A stretch of 64,000 bases of DNA from Arachnomyces sp. PD_36. Lineage: Eukaryota > Ascomycota > Eurotiomycetes > Onygenales > Arachnomycetaceae. Shown here one piece after another: positions 24,212 through 36,290 of the stretch. The translations under genes were made by a program, and so were the position numbers. Position 1 is the stretch's first letter. Each line of letters begins with the position of its first letter. The stretch covers positions 803,571-867,570 of the forward strand of contig JANTQE010000004.1 in assembly GCA_032988195.1 (NCBI GenBank). Direction: 5' to 3'. The notes under the pieces were generated by a model. It did not search any database. It was not told the origin of the DNA and saw only the letters and a list, made by a program, of their open reading frames with translations.

Positions 24212-25608
24212 AGATGAAGAATCTCTCCGCCACACAGACTTACGATCAGCGAACTAAAAACGGATAATAAATGTTTCACGGAGCTCTCGGGAAACGGAGA
24301 AAAAAATCAAGAAGGGTAAATACATGAGGATATCTGGGAAGGGAGCAAAAATCAGGAAAGGAGATCAGCTGTCTTTGATATCTCTTTTCTTTATCTTTCA
24401 TATTATTCTTTTCCAAGGATTTCATTTTTTTGGTGGGCACCGGACGGACTTTTTCTTTTCTCGGGGAACCGGTTGGTGAGTGGAGAAATAAGGGGGTTTT
24501 GGATTTTTTTTGGATATACACCTGACCGTTTCCTCTCTCTCTCTCTGTCTCCCAATGACCCGGAATGATCTTGGTTTGTCTTTATTTTTTTCTTGGAGTC
24601 GATGTACTTGGCTTTTTAATTTTGGTTTCTTATTCGGCTGTGTGTGTTGCATCTGTCTTCGTCCTTATCCCTACTACTGTCTCAACTGGTGTTATCGATA
24701 TCTATCTCCTCCCTCTTCCTCGGTTTCAAGTTTTCGGTCAGTACTATGGTGGTTGGTGCCTGCGCGTTGTTTCTGCAAGTGCTTTTTTGGTGTTTAATGC
24801 TTTACTTTTGCTCTGCTTTTCGTCCGATTTCTCTCTCCACACGCCTTAGCTTAATATGACAGAAATACCAGGGCATGCTTTTGGGGGGGATAAATGGAGA
24901 ATTTTTTTTTTGTTTATGTATATTGGGCTTTTTTTGGACATATTATTTTTATTGCTGGCTACTAGGGAAATGATAAATGGCTTTCTTTGGCTCTGACTTT
25001 CGTTTTATATATCTTCTTGCCGTAGTACCTCAGTGTTGGTTGGTGGGGTTGTTGGTGACTGAGAAATATATATTTTTCGACGCTTGGTGGACCTTCAGTA
25101 TGCATAGCTTGCCACCCCCATCAACACCCTTATACCGTAGAAACGGCCCACATCAAAACTCACTCACACACGGGCACTTACCTCACCCGCCTCACGTCCC
25201 TTGGCATGAACCTCCCCGTCATTTTTTAACAAGGCATTGGAAAATTTAAATCCAGGCCGCGCGCTCCCGAGCCGAGCATATAAACACCCCACTCCAAAAA
25301 TGCGACGGTGGGGTAAGGAAAGAAAAAGGGGGTGGGTGCATTTTTTCCCCCGTAGCTGCTATTTATAAAGTTTAATGGTAATAGATATCTTGGCGGTTTG
25401 GATTGGAATTGGAATCATTGATAGATACTGACATTTGTCGGTAAAGGGAGGGAGGGGGTTTGTATGCGTACATGCACCAGTATATGTCTGTCTATATCTC
25501 AAATATAAATATATCCAACCCCCTCGTCCCTACTCCGGGGGACAATAAGAAATTCCCACAGGGACATATCTCCAAAAAGAAGTATACAAACAAGAAAAAA
25601 GAAGATTA
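24212..25608. other. Convergent spacer with T-rich sequence
   Basis: A 1.4-kb region between two gene 3' ends. It is strongly T-rich from 24.4 to 25.1 kb with CTCTCTCTCT at about 24535, likely 3' UTR of the W-G protein gene. No coding frame supported. Confidence 0.4.
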
Positions 25609-26987
25609 TTACACCGCAACCCCATCCGACGCCCTCCTCTCCTGCGCAATGGTATCAATCTTCTTCTTCGCAGTCCCCAGTCCCGCGATCCCACCCTCCT
25701 GATCCTTCCCCAACCACGGCTTCCTAGACTCCCCAAACGTCTTCCGCCCAAGATAATAAATAAACTGCCCCACAATAATCAGAACGAACGCAATCGGATA
25801 CATCCAATGGACCGACAACCCGAAGACTTTGATCCCGATGATGACACCCCAGAAATTCGCGGTCAGGAGACTGATGTTGAAGAATGCGGCGGAGGCGAGG
25901 CGGAAGAGGATCGGGGTGAGAGAGTAGAAGATTGTTAGGCAGAGTGTGTACCCCGTGAGATAGCCGCCGACTTCCCCGCTCCAGTGCATGTTGCGGATAG
26001 TTTCGCGGTCGAAAATCGCGGCCTGGGTGCCGTTGATGATTGTCGCGAAGAAAGCGAGGAGGCCGACGACTTCGTAGAGGGGGCGTTTACTGACGAAGTA
26101 TTCCTCCGTGACGTTCGCGAGGCCGTAGAACGAGGCGCCGAGGAGGGCGAATAGGTCGCCTTTTATCTGGTTGCCTTTTGGTTGGGAGCCGCCTGCTGAA
26201 CCGGTGATTTGGTCGGAAGCCAGGAGGACGCCCATCCCGCCGACGCAGACTAGGATGCCGATTATCTGGGCCCAATGGTAGCGGACGCGGAGGAGGAGGA
26301 AGGAGATTATTACGACGACGACGATGGCCCAGAAGTTGATTAGTTGGGCGCTTAGGATTGTGGTGTATTGGTAGGCGAGGACGATGAAGTAGTTGCCCTC
26401 TACGTCGAAGAAGGCGAGGATGATGACTGTTTCGTGGTGTTAGTGAAGGTGATGTTCAATTCGCATGATGGCTGGAGAAACCGACACTTCCAGCCGTCTT
26501 TCCATAGCAGTCGGACCCAGCCCTTGAAACCATAGCGATATATCGTGTAAGGTGTGTATATTAGATTTAATAATGCGTAGTTGAAAAATGTCTGGAACGC
26601 CGGCATCGATGAGTTGAGATCAGATAAGAGGTTATTGAACGTGTTTGTGGCCGTGATACAGAGGGCGAGGATTTGGCTACATCATCCAGCCGTCATCGAA
26701 GATCGGGATAAGTTAGCCAATGTTCATTCCCAGCTATCGCCTTCAACTCAATTGGAGATTACTTACCCGAGCACCAAGATGATGTAGAACCGCTTGGTGA
26801 AGAAGTATGCCGCAAAACCTTTCTTGCTGGAGTCAACCTCGTCGGCAATAGTAGTTTCCGGACTTTCTTCTCCATCTCTTCCTACTTCAGCTTCACCTGA
26901 AGAGTCATTGACCGCCAGCAACCAAGTAGATGGGTTCACCGTATCCTCACCTGAAGAAGCTTCGACGGCGACTTGATCGTTCCCCAT
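25609..26987 (-). CDS. SLC35F1/F2-like membrane transporter (DUF914 family)
   Basis: Three exons: 26987-26767, 26676-26486, 26426-25609; 409 aa. A 65-residue acidic cytosolic N-terminus is followed by about ten hydrophobic spans typical of the drug/metabolite transporter fold: FYIILVLGQILALCITATNT, FFNYALLNLIYTPYTIYRYG, then FIILAFFDVEGNYFIVLAYQ across the second intron, the family signature for DUF914/SLC35F. Later spans include ISLLTANFWGVIIGIKVFG and YPIAFVLIIVGQFIYYLG. The C-terminus is short, charged and cytosolic. Members sit in Golgi, vacuole or plasma membranes; yeast and human relatives have been linked to thiamine or nucleotide-sugar transport, but the substrate cannot be read here. 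The second intron (26485-26427) uses an unusual GTCGGT donor, chosen because it keeps the WKFIILAFFD junction. Confidence 0.88.
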
Positions 26988-29386
26988 TTTCGCATCTATT
27001 CCGATCCCTTTCCTGCTCTATATTGTTCTCCTTCTCCTTCTCTTCCTCTAAGTGTCGCAAAGCACTTCAGACGGAGAAACGCGATGATATCGATCGAAAA
27101 AACAGAAAAAGAGGAAAACAAGAAGCAGATGGGGAGCTTTATGAAACAAAAACGAGCGCAAAGCCCCCGAAGTCGCTCGTTGATTCGATATAGAATTCCT
27201 TTTTATGCGAGGAAAAGATGTTGAAGGAAGAAGAGGGGAAGAAGAGAAGAAAGGACGAAAAAAAGTAATTAGGGCAAATTTCTTTCTTTGGCTTCTCGAT
27301 CGATGACATAGCTGTGATTGGATAAGCCTGTGGGGGTGTGCCACGTGCACTTCCCGGCCGGACTAACTAAATATAACTTAGTGTCTGAGCTGCGCTAGTT
27401 CCGATCGGGGTTCTTGGCGTGGTCGGATCGTGTTGGAGTCAAGAGTTCCTTCCAGTCGAGAGAGTGAAAAGAGATGAAGGAGATGAAACCGAGGACATTT
27501 GCTTGGTTAGTCTGACATAGCGTGGGATGTCAATCTATTAATGGTTCCAATGACTGATGATAAGGCATTTCCTTTGACATCACTACCCTGGGGAGCGGGC
27601 TCTCCCGACGCTGGTGGGGAATGAGAGGACGTCCACCTTGATTGCTTCGGAAGCAGTGCCCTGGAGTTGGGGATAGAGCTCATCATGTGCTCAAGGGAAT
27701 CTAGATGTTTGAGGGTTGGTTGTTTTGAAATAAATTACAGCTGTCTAAGAGATGAGGAGGTTGAAGGAAACCTGAAGTCCAGGTGCTGGTTGATACTCTT
27801 AAGACGATGGACCTGGCGCAGCACAAACATCGGCTGTCTGTTAATCCGGATTGTTCAACTTAAGGGATGGGGTTCTGGAATCTGGACGTTCTGGCCTCGC
27901 GACCTGCGACTGCATGCAGCTGGAATGAACTGGGATAAGAGTCAGTCAAGCACCTCGGCTGTGGCACAGACTGAGGAAACCGTTCCCTGCCATTTACTGA
28001 AGATCCTCCAACTTTGCCTTATGAGGAGAACCAGCAAAGGACTTGTATACACATGGTTTCTCATGGATCTATATGGTTCATGTGGCAGAGCTTATGTACG
28101 CCCCTTTGCTCTCTGTCTGGGGAAATTGAACTGCAGAAGCTTCCCGATGGTGGAACATGTTTCATCGTGGAGTACAGTACCAGGTTTGTTTATTTTGTTT
28201 CTGCCACGCTTTCGCTGTGAATGAGAAGACCCACGCGATTAAATTGCCGACATTCCTGGGGTTTCTAAGGATCCGGCTCAAATTCCAAAGGGAAAGAGAG
28301 AGCGTGATGCCAAGTGGTCGGTGAAGATGGAGATAGGGCATCAACGGCGAGAACGCCAGACGTTATGCCAAACTGCCTAAAACTCGCATCAGGCAGAGAC
28401 TATGACAGGCAGGAGAAGAGAAGCTCTCTCATTACTTGCTGATTCATCGTTGCTAGTAAAGCGATCGGTACCTCAATCGTTGGTGATGAACAGCGGTAAC
28501 TTTGAGTACCTCATAGTTAAGATTAAGCTGTTGTTCCCGTTCCCACAGAAAAATGCACGTCATCTGGTTCACCAAAACGCCAACACCAACAAGTGAAAGA
28601 AAGTGAGGCTTAGAAGGAAGAGAGAGAGAGAGAGAGAGAGAGACCGTCGACCAAAAACCCTTTCTCTTCTTCTCTCCTTGAAGAACATCCAACTTATGCT
28701 TGTCATTCTCTTAGATTCACCAATTTGAACTCAACTCCCCTTGTACATCAGATAGATTTATCCCATCCCGTTTAATCCTTCTCATCTTCGTGGTTATCGA
28801 TCGCTGTTGAAATTTTCAGAAAACAACACGATCCATCACTTGGTTCGAAGGGTTCGAACAGTCCAGATTCCCATCACGCACCTTGAAGAACTCTCCTTCG
28901 CTCTCCACTTAATCAACCACAGAACCTGGCTCGCTTTAACCCCCTCCGAGTCTCCGTAAACCTGCAATCCATAATTCTCGAACCCTTCCATCCGTCCTGT
29001 GCCTTATTCCATCGCCATCTCCAATTCAACTCCCGTCGCGTCTGTTGTCGCCAAGTCATCTGCGCGCCTAAAATACAAACCGAGGCGCTTTGCCTTTTCG
29101 TCGCCCCATCTCACCTCCCGACCCAGACCAGGTACATACCAGATCTGCCCAACGACCAAGAAAGTCCCGACCTGCCGAAAAAAAACCATCATTCACCACC
29201 TAATCAGCCACACCCTCCCCACCAAACGATCCGCGTCCATCTCCGATCCGTTCCTATCCTCCGCTACACACTCTCTGCGACCGGGCTCTGCGCTCTTGTT
29301 TCTTTTTTGAAAGGCTCTCTTCACCCTGGTGCCCTCTCTCGATCGGAGCTGGCCCGGAGTGACGGGACGCCGATTCGTTCCTGACC
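26988..29386. other. Divergent spacer, promoters of SLC35F-like gene and SMEK
   Basis: A 2.4-kb region. It contains CACGTG at 27342-27347, about 355 bp before the transporter ATG, and a (GA)n microsatellite at 28619-28642. The 600 bp before the SMEK ATG are C/T-rich, like a long leader. A 185-codon plus-strand frame at 27667-28224 starts at TTG and does not look like protein. Confidence 0.4.
28619..28642. repeat. (AG)12 microsatellite
   Basis: Twelve uninterrupted AG units about 750 bp upstream of the SMEK start codon, probably in its promoter or 5' leader. Confidence 0.9.
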
Positions 29387-32300
29387 ATGGCGGGCCCTCC
29401 GCCGAACGATCGGAAACGGGTCAAGGTGTACGAGTTGAGGGATAATGATTGGTTTGATAGAGGGACGGGGTTTTGCACGGGAAATGTCATTAATGTAAGA
29501 TGATTCTGCGGTGTTGGAGTTAACGCGCCTGGCAGATTGGTGATGGATGGTTGTTATTTCGGTCGCGCACGCATCGTGTCAGAAAATTTGCGCACTGGTG
29601 CTAGAGGTGATTGTTTGGAGGAATGTGAACCAGCTGGCTGACTGTGGTGTTCACGCATAGGACGAAGCGCGAATATTTGTTGAATCGGAGGATCAGCCGG
29701 AAAGGATGCTGCTGGAGACAAAGATAGCCAAGGAGGATGGGTATCAGAAACAACAAGGTCTGAACTTGCGATTCGTTCGGATAGCAGTTGCTGCCTACCT
29801 GATGGACCGGTGAACTGATGTTGGACACAGAAACCTTGATTGTGTGGACTGAGGCGAATGGCACGGATATGGCGCTGAGTTTTCAGGAAGCTGAAGGATG
29901 CGCTTCAATATGGTTAGCTTTTACTTCCCCGTATACCTGTGCCGCGCATGTCTGCGGATCACACAATGAGTTTGAATTGTATGCTGATAATTTGTGTCTT
30001 CATAGGGAATTCGTGAGCCAGATTCAACAACACTTCATTGGGGTGGGCGGACCAGGTATGTCTTTGCTGGCTGATCCATTGAGGATTGTTGCTGTTTTCT
30101 TCTTTACTCTTCTCCTCCTCATTACAATTCCACTTGGTGTTGCTGTAGTGATGGAGGAAACCCCTCGCGATTCACGCGCTAATGACCGTCCTCCAGACGA
30201 CGTGTTGTCCGACGACGCCCTCGATACCTTCCCCAGCTCGATCATGCTACCCCAACCGGAACTCGGGAACCTCCCCGAGGTCGAACACATAATGCGAGCT
30301 GCGAGCGCGACACAGGGTGGAAGGGATGCGCTATCCAAATTCATAATGCGCGATGACTACATCCAGAAGCTATTGCCTCTTGTTACCGTCGCGGAGGACC
30401 TGGAAAGTTTACCGGACCTGCATCACCTCTGCAATATTATGAAGTCAATGATTCTCTTAAACGACAATTCTATAATTGAATTGGTTGTTGACGATCTTAT
30501 CATACTTGGCGTTGTCGGCGCGTTGGAATGTAAGCATTGCAAATCCAACTGATTGATCGATCATTTACTAACTTGAAAAGATGATCCCGACTTCCCTACG
30601 CATAAGGCGAACCATAGGCAATACCTCGCGGACAGATCCAGATATCGAGAAGTGGTCCCCATCAAGGATCCTATAATCCGACGGAAAATACGGCACACTT
30701 GGCGATTACAATACCTGAAGGATGTGGTACTCGCGAGAATCCTCGATGATCCTACCTTCTCCGTTCTCAACTCCCTCATCTTCTTCAACCAAGTCGATAT
30801 CGTCACCCACCTCCAGAACAATTCCTCCTTCCTCAAGGAACTTTTCTCCGTCTTCGATCCCAGAAATATGGACTCAAAACGGAAAGGGGATGCAGTGCAG
30901 TTTCTACACCAATGTTGCGCAATTGCGAAGAATTTACAACCTCATGGGCGGGCTAGCCTATTCGCCAATTTCATCAACCATGGGCTATTTGCTGTTATTG
31001 CCTTTGCTGTGAAGCATCCGAGTCCAGCTATGAGGACCACCGGAATAGACATTCTAGTGGCTCTTCTCGACCACGACCCGATTATGATGCGCGGATACAT
31101 GTTAAAAGCTGTCAGCGAGAAGAAAACGCCTTTGACGGATACCCTGATAGATCTACTCCATGCGGAGACAGACTTGGGGGTAAAGAACCAGCTCGCCGAT
31201 GCGATTAAGGTCCTACTCGACCCACAAACTCCTTCCCAGGAACCCATGACTCGACCAGGGGTGGAGTTCATGTCTAAATTACGCTCCCAAAACCCTCCTC
31301 CCGATACATTCCTACAGTCCCATTTTGATGAATCTACCAAGAGACTGTTTGCGCCTCTGAAGAATCTAGAAACGAGACCAAGCCGTGAGTTTGCCATGTT
31401 CTTTTCGTCGCATATCGTATAGGTGAAGCTGACCCGAGGCGAACTTTTAGTCCACGATTTTACTTTTCAAGAAGTTGCGTTGTTTGCTCACCTTGTCGAG
31501 ATCCTCACCTTCTTTGTACGGCAACAATCACTTCGGAGTAAAAATTTCATACGTGGCGAATCTCTCCCACCAAGAGTTGCGCAGTTGCTGACAGTGCCCC
31601 AAAAGCATTTGAAATTAAGTAAGTTTCAGTAGTCCCTCCTGTGTTCACCAGCTACTAACGATACGAACAGCGGCTCTGAAGTTTTTCCGGACTTTAATCA
31701 GTCTCCAAGACACATTTTATCACGCGCACATGACCCATAACAATACCTTTGAACTCATTATTAACGTTGTCTACGAAACCATGCCACGGGATAACCTCCT
31801 CAACTCAGCCTGCCTCGAACTCTTCGAGTTCGTAAGGCGCGAGAACATCAAGCCCATTATCACACATGTTGTCGAGAAGTACAGGGACAAACTCAAGAAT
31901 ATCACCTACGTCGACACGTTCCAAAACCTAAACCTTCGCTACGATCAAATGCAAGGATACGGTGCGGATGGCGACTCTGCGTTATTCTCACAGGAAGAAG
32001 TGACACCGCCAAGAAGCCAGGTTAAAGGTCAGCGATGGCATGGACTCCGGGAGATGGATGCTCCTGAGGAGGAATACTTCAATGGCTCCGACGACGAAGA
32101 TGAAGTCGGTCCTTCGATGAATGAAGAAATGGCGGAAGCTGTTGCACAAAGAAGGGCTGAACTCACGTCGCATCTGCAACAGGGTAAATCTGTCGATGAC
32201 ATGGTAATTACCTCGAATGGCTCAGCCTCACCGAGTGTAAAACCATTGGTAGATTACCCTGATGACGATGACGATGGGATGGACATGAAGGCGGAGCCCG

Positions 32301-32908
32301 ACCAAGCGGCACAGGAAACCTCATTACAAAACAAGACCAATCAAGCTGAACCCGAAGCTGGGACAGCAGTGGAAGTTACGATGAGCCCTGTCACACCTCT
32401 TGGCGGACGCCCACCTCCAGAACGACTCTCAGAAAAACGTCGACGCGAGGAAGACGAGGATGACGACGAACTCGTTAAGCTTTCATCTGGTCCGAAACGT
32501 CGAAGTTCGAGCGTCGGCGTAGTTGCTGGTGGGAGTGTCGGATTCCTTGGACGCCGAAAAAGCGTGACTGCCGGCTCAACAGCAGCAGCCTCAAGCCCAT
32601 CGTCATCATCAACAGAGAAGGGAATCAGTCCCGTCGTCCCATCGAGCCCGAAAACAAAGGGCACGAAGGGGAGGCAGATTGCGATTAGTTTTGGCACATC
32701 GGCGGCGAAATTGAAGGCTGCTGCGAATAAGAAGCAGGGTGGTGGTGGTGGAGGCTCTGAGGCATCTAGCGCGACGCTTGAGGAGAGTGATAGTGGTGCG
32801 AGCAATAATGGGCATAGTGATGCTGCGAGTAGTTCGAATGGGGGTGGAGGTGGCGGTGAGGATATGACGGGGAAAGGGGATGATGATGGAGGTGGTGGGA
32901 GTAGTTAG
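29387..32908 (+). CDS. psy2: Protein phosphatase 4 regulatory subunit 3 (SMEK/Psy2)
   Basis: Eight exons: 29387-29494, 29661-29757, 29831-29912, 30006-30055, 30149-30529, 30581-31384, 31451-31618, 31671-32908; 975 aa. Exons 1-4 encode a PH/EVH1-like domain (RVKVYELRDNDWFDRGTGFC, ETLIVWTEANG) that in relatives binds short proline-containing motifs in PP4 substrates. Then comes the SMEK (DUF625) core: LPEVEHIMRAASATQGGRDA, EYDPDFPTHKANHRQYLADR, VQFLHQCCAIAKNLQPHGRA, followed by Armadillo-type helices (DFTFQEVALFAHLVEILTFF, TALKFFRTLISLQDTFY). The last 300 residues are acidic and Ser-rich with basic clusters (EKRRREEDEDDDE, GPKRRSSS) that look like nuclear localisation signals. The complex dephosphorylates DNA-damage substrates such as gamma-H2A and Rad53 in yeast. 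Intron 5 (30530-30580) ends in GAAAAG after a TTTACTAAC branch site, an AAG acceptor forced by the conserved LEYDPDFPTHKA junction. Confidence 0.94.
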
Positions 32909-34686
32909 GACGGGGATGATGTACTGTTTTAACTTGTGTGAATTAATGATGAATACCAAAGAAGATCAAGAAGATGATCTCTCCGTGCATATCTTTGCTT
33001 GTGTATGGATGGATATAGCTTCTGTCTTCCACTTCCCTCCCCTGCTTCCTCCCGGATACACATGGCGAAGAAGAGGCTTATTTCCGTCGAAGTACATCCA
33101 CCCTGCCTGCCCTCTTATGCACCGTCCTGCTATTCATTCTCGTCCTTGTTCCTGCCGCTTCCCCCTTCTCTGTATGCGTACTTGCCTGCTTGCTCGTTCA
33201 CCGGGACGCGTTCTTCCATTTCCTCCCTCCTTTAAAATTACAACCAGTCCTTTGGGGTGGGGGGAAATGAAAGCTATAAGTATATGCCATATATTATGTC
33301 CCTGGCCCGGAGATAAACAGTACTACGGGACCTGGTGTGCAACTAGCAATCCGTACAACCCGTGCAAGAGCAAGAAGCTGAGGTGGATACCCTGGTTCAA
33401 TACCTAGCTGGCTACCCACACAGAGCAAAAAACTTCAACGATTCGTCGGCAAGATGAGCCGGTGAAGTACTAGTAGTTTGTATTCTCTCGATCTTGTGGA
33501 TCGGGAGAGAAAAGCTGATACGCGCATAGTTCTTCCGTTGCTCTAAAATTTGGGTGTTTGATATGATATTCTAAATGGAAAAGGGGGGTCGTAGGGCGAG
33601 ACGAGACACTTTCTTCGTCTTCTTTGGGTGTTGGGGAAGTTGATCCGAATGTCAAAGGTACCGAGGTTTTGAGATGAGATATGGCTATTTTAGTTGTTGT
33701 ATCTGCAGGGTTTGCTGTCGTCGACGTTGGCGTCGCGATCATTGCCTGTCAAGTACATGAACCCTGACCCCTATTTTGGATTATCTTGCCATGGCGCACC
33801 CTTCTCCCAACAAGAATAGTTCGCATGATAATTACTTTCTATCCAGTGGCTACATATCCCTTGCTTTTCAAGATAAATGCATACTATGACGTTGGAATTT
33901 GGGCCCTGGCATTTTTTCTTCCTCTGACGTTCTGGAACGTGTTGTGGATAACCTCATACTTCAATCGTTGCAGGAATGCCGCAGATTTCCTGCGGCTACT
34001 TGAACCACAACAATGGTGTTCTTCAGGGCAACTGACCAGTTGCCTGTCTATAAGGCGGGTTAGAGACGAATATTTTTATCTTCTTGGCCTTCTTAATTTT
34101 CTTTTGCCTTGTTTGGGAGACAGATTCATGCGACACGATATGATGCTATACCCGCCCATCCCCCGAGGTCAAACCACACCAAGGTACCGTACCATGATTG
34201 AGTGCTTCAAATCGCCATCCAGATGAGAATACACAGCTTAACACGTCCCGCTATTGGCAGCTTCAAACGGATTGTCCTCTATCCGGTGTTCCAGACGAAT
34301 ATCTTGGCAAAACTTCATCCCACCCCCTCGAGGACCAGATAGGGAGGTGGTTCGAAGGTGTATATAATCCCATTATTCTCCACCGAAATCTGTTATCTGC
34401 TTCTCACCTTCCATCTTCAAGCATCTCTAACAAATCGGCTCTTTCTGTCTCTTTTTTCTTGTTCCACTTCCTTTTCGCACGGATCTGGATATCCATTCTT
34501 TCTTTCTTTTTGATATTATACCTACCTCCTACTTATTATACCCCTATCTGTTCGCGAACTTTGCAGCTAGTTCTGCGAGATACTAGTATTATTCTCTTCG
34601 CCTTCCCTATCGAGCCGGTCTCACAGATACCTTAATTTTTCATCTCAACCTTCCCGAATCGAATTAAGCCAGAGTTTTTCGGCAAG
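32909..34686. other. Spacer between SMEK and the Ala-rich protein gene
   Basis: A 1.8-kb region. Apart from one doubtful minus-strand ORF (listed separately) I see no gene. The 300 bp before 34687 are strongly T/C-rich (TTTCTTTCTTTTTG, TCTTTCTGTCTC), usual for the leader of a highly expressed fungal gene; TATATAAT lies at 34361-34368. Confidence 0.4.
33470..33742 (-). CDS. Doubtful small ORF (90 aa)
   Basis: A complete ATG-to-TAG frame: a Thr/Ser-rich start (MIATPTSTTANPADTTTK), a middle with TPKEDEESVSSRPTTPLF, and the end YQLFSPDPQDRENTNY. Codon use is not obviously wrong, and upstream there is an ACTTGACAG that could be a splice acceptor, so it may be a last exon. No family is recognised and there is no other support. 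Confidence 0.28.
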   Translation of the reverse strand: MIATPTSTTANPADTTTKIAISHLKTSVPLTFGSTSPTPKEDEESVSSRPTTPLFHLEYHIKHPNFRATEELCAYQLFSPDPQDRENTNY

Positions 34687-36290
34687 ATGCACGGAAAGGA
34701 ATTCATCCAGCTTCTGTCGATGGCGGCGTTGGTGTCGGCTGGCCCTGTTCGGAAGATCGCTCGCGAGGTTCCTCAGGAACACTCGCATGAGGCAATCCTC
34801 ACCTCCGTGACCGAGTCTTTGAACTTGGATAACCCGGATAATATTGCGGATCCTGTGTTTGCGCTTCTTGGGAATGATGTAAGATAAGCCAAGTCCAAGA
34901 GAATATGATATGTAGAGTGGTACTGATTCAGTTACAGGCTGCTGCCGATGGCCTCGGAAAGATCGCCGATCCCGACTGCCTTCAACAAGCTACTGCCGAT
35001 CAGGCCTTCACCAATGCCAAAGCTGCTGGCGATGTTCAGGGAATGACCGACGCTCTGATCTACCGAACCCTAGAGCGTAACAGTGGCTCCGTCGGACAGA
35101 AAACTGCTGCCTGCACTTCCATCGAGGCAGTAAATCCTGAGATCGCAGCTCTCCAGCAGCACCAGGACCCAGCCTCTGCGGGGGCAGCTGCTGCTAATAA
35201 GCAGATTGCCCTCGATCTCGCTACGCAGATCGCAGGGATTGGTGGAGATCCCCAGGAGGCGCTTAAGAGTGGGACTTTTGAGCCCGGTGAGATTGGGGAT
35301 CCGACTGCGGCGGGGAATACTTGTGAGTACTTAAAAATTACCTCCCTATTGGTGCATGAATTGTTTCTGACTTTGAGTTAAGGTAATGAGGCGGATGATC
35401 CCGAGGGGTGTATCTTTTCTCAGAACTTGATCGTTGAAGATGCGACCGCCGCTGAAATCGACGCTGCGGCTGCGGGCGCTGGTGGGAATGCCGCTGCAGG
35501 TGCCGCTGCCGGTGCTGCTGGCGCTGCGGATGCCGCTGGGGCGGGTGCTGCCGATACAGGTGCCGCTGATGCTACGGGGGCTGCTGGAGCTGCGGACGCC
35601 GCCGGAGCTGGAGCCGGCACTGGAGCTGCCGGTGATGCTGCTGCCGGTGATGCCGCTGTTGCTGACGCTGCCGCTGCTAATACTGCCGCTGCAGCAGCCG
35701 TTTCCAGTGCTAGTGCTAGTGCCAGTGTCAGTGCTAGTGCTAGTGCTAGTGCTACCCCTGCTGCTGCCGCCGGGGCCGCCGCCACCGATGCTGCTGCTGC
35801 CGCCGGTATGGACGATGTGGTTGCTGCGTGTGTTGCTGCTGCCGCAGCCGATGCTACAGCTGCTGATGCGGCTGCCACAGCAGCGACGGCCGTTGCGTCT
35901 GCATCTGCCAGCGCTTCCGCCACCGCTTCAGCGGCTGCCGAAGGCGCCAATGCCGCGGTCGCAAGGAGATCCTTCTCTCGCCGCTTCCACAAACGCGCCG
36001 AAGCTCTCGGAGAATGCGCGGGCGCCGATGCATCTATTGCTTTTGGAGTTGGCTTCGATGGCCGCGAAGACGAGTCCTTCCAGCCTAATGATCTTGAAAC
36101 CTTCAACCATGGCTCCGCACAGAATATCGGTATTGTTGCTGATTTCATCTGTGGTCAGCTAAGTAGCAGCTGCAAGGCTAGCGAGGAGGCCGTCGCGAGC
36201 TGTGAGGAAGGCGCCGCTGCTGCGTCACAGCTAGAGGGCCAGGATGCTGCTGATGCTTTCAACGCGGCTCTTGCGGTTCCCGCATTCTAG
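34687..36290 (+). CDS. Secreted Ala-rich cell-surface protein of filamentous fungi
   Basis: Three exons: 34687-34878, 34938-35322, 35383-36290; 494 aa. The N-terminus MHGKEFIQLLSMAALVSAGP is a plausible short signal peptide. The first 200 residues form a conserved-looking domain (AAADGLGKIADPDCLQQATA, DVQGMTDALIYRTLERNSGS, AVNPEIAALQQHQDPAS, NEADDPEGCIFSQNLIVEDA) that I remember from many ascomycete secreted proteins without known function. Then follow about 190 residues of Ala/Gly/Asp and Ser-Ala repeats, and a C-terminal domain with FGVGFDGREDESFQP, FNHGSAQNIGIVADFICGQL and several Cys. A dibasic RRFHKR before the C-terminal domain may be a Kex2 site. A wall or matrix role is inference. Intron 2 (35323-35382) ends in GTTAAG, required to make the Cys codon of NTCNEADDPEG. 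Confidence 0.8.
35706..35753 (+). repeat. GTGCTA hexanucleotide repeat within the Ala-rich gene
   Basis: Eight near-perfect AGTGCT units (with GCCAGT and GTCAGT variants) encode the SASASASVSASASASA stretch. It is a likely site of length variation between strains. Confidence 0.85.

Noticed and set aside
27667..28224. 185-codon plus-strand frame upstream of psy2
   Set aside because: Starts at TTG, rich in Cys/Trp/Arg without domain pattern; looks like chance.
33786..34226. 146-codon plus-strand hydrophobic frame
   Set aside because: No ATG at its start and hydrophobicity follows from T-rich sequence.
35420..36162. Two further long open frames (one antisense, one in another plus frame) across the Ala-rich gene
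   Set aside because: They arise from the GCN-rich codon composition; they consist of Ala/Ser or Leu/Pro runs and do not continue through the conserved exons.
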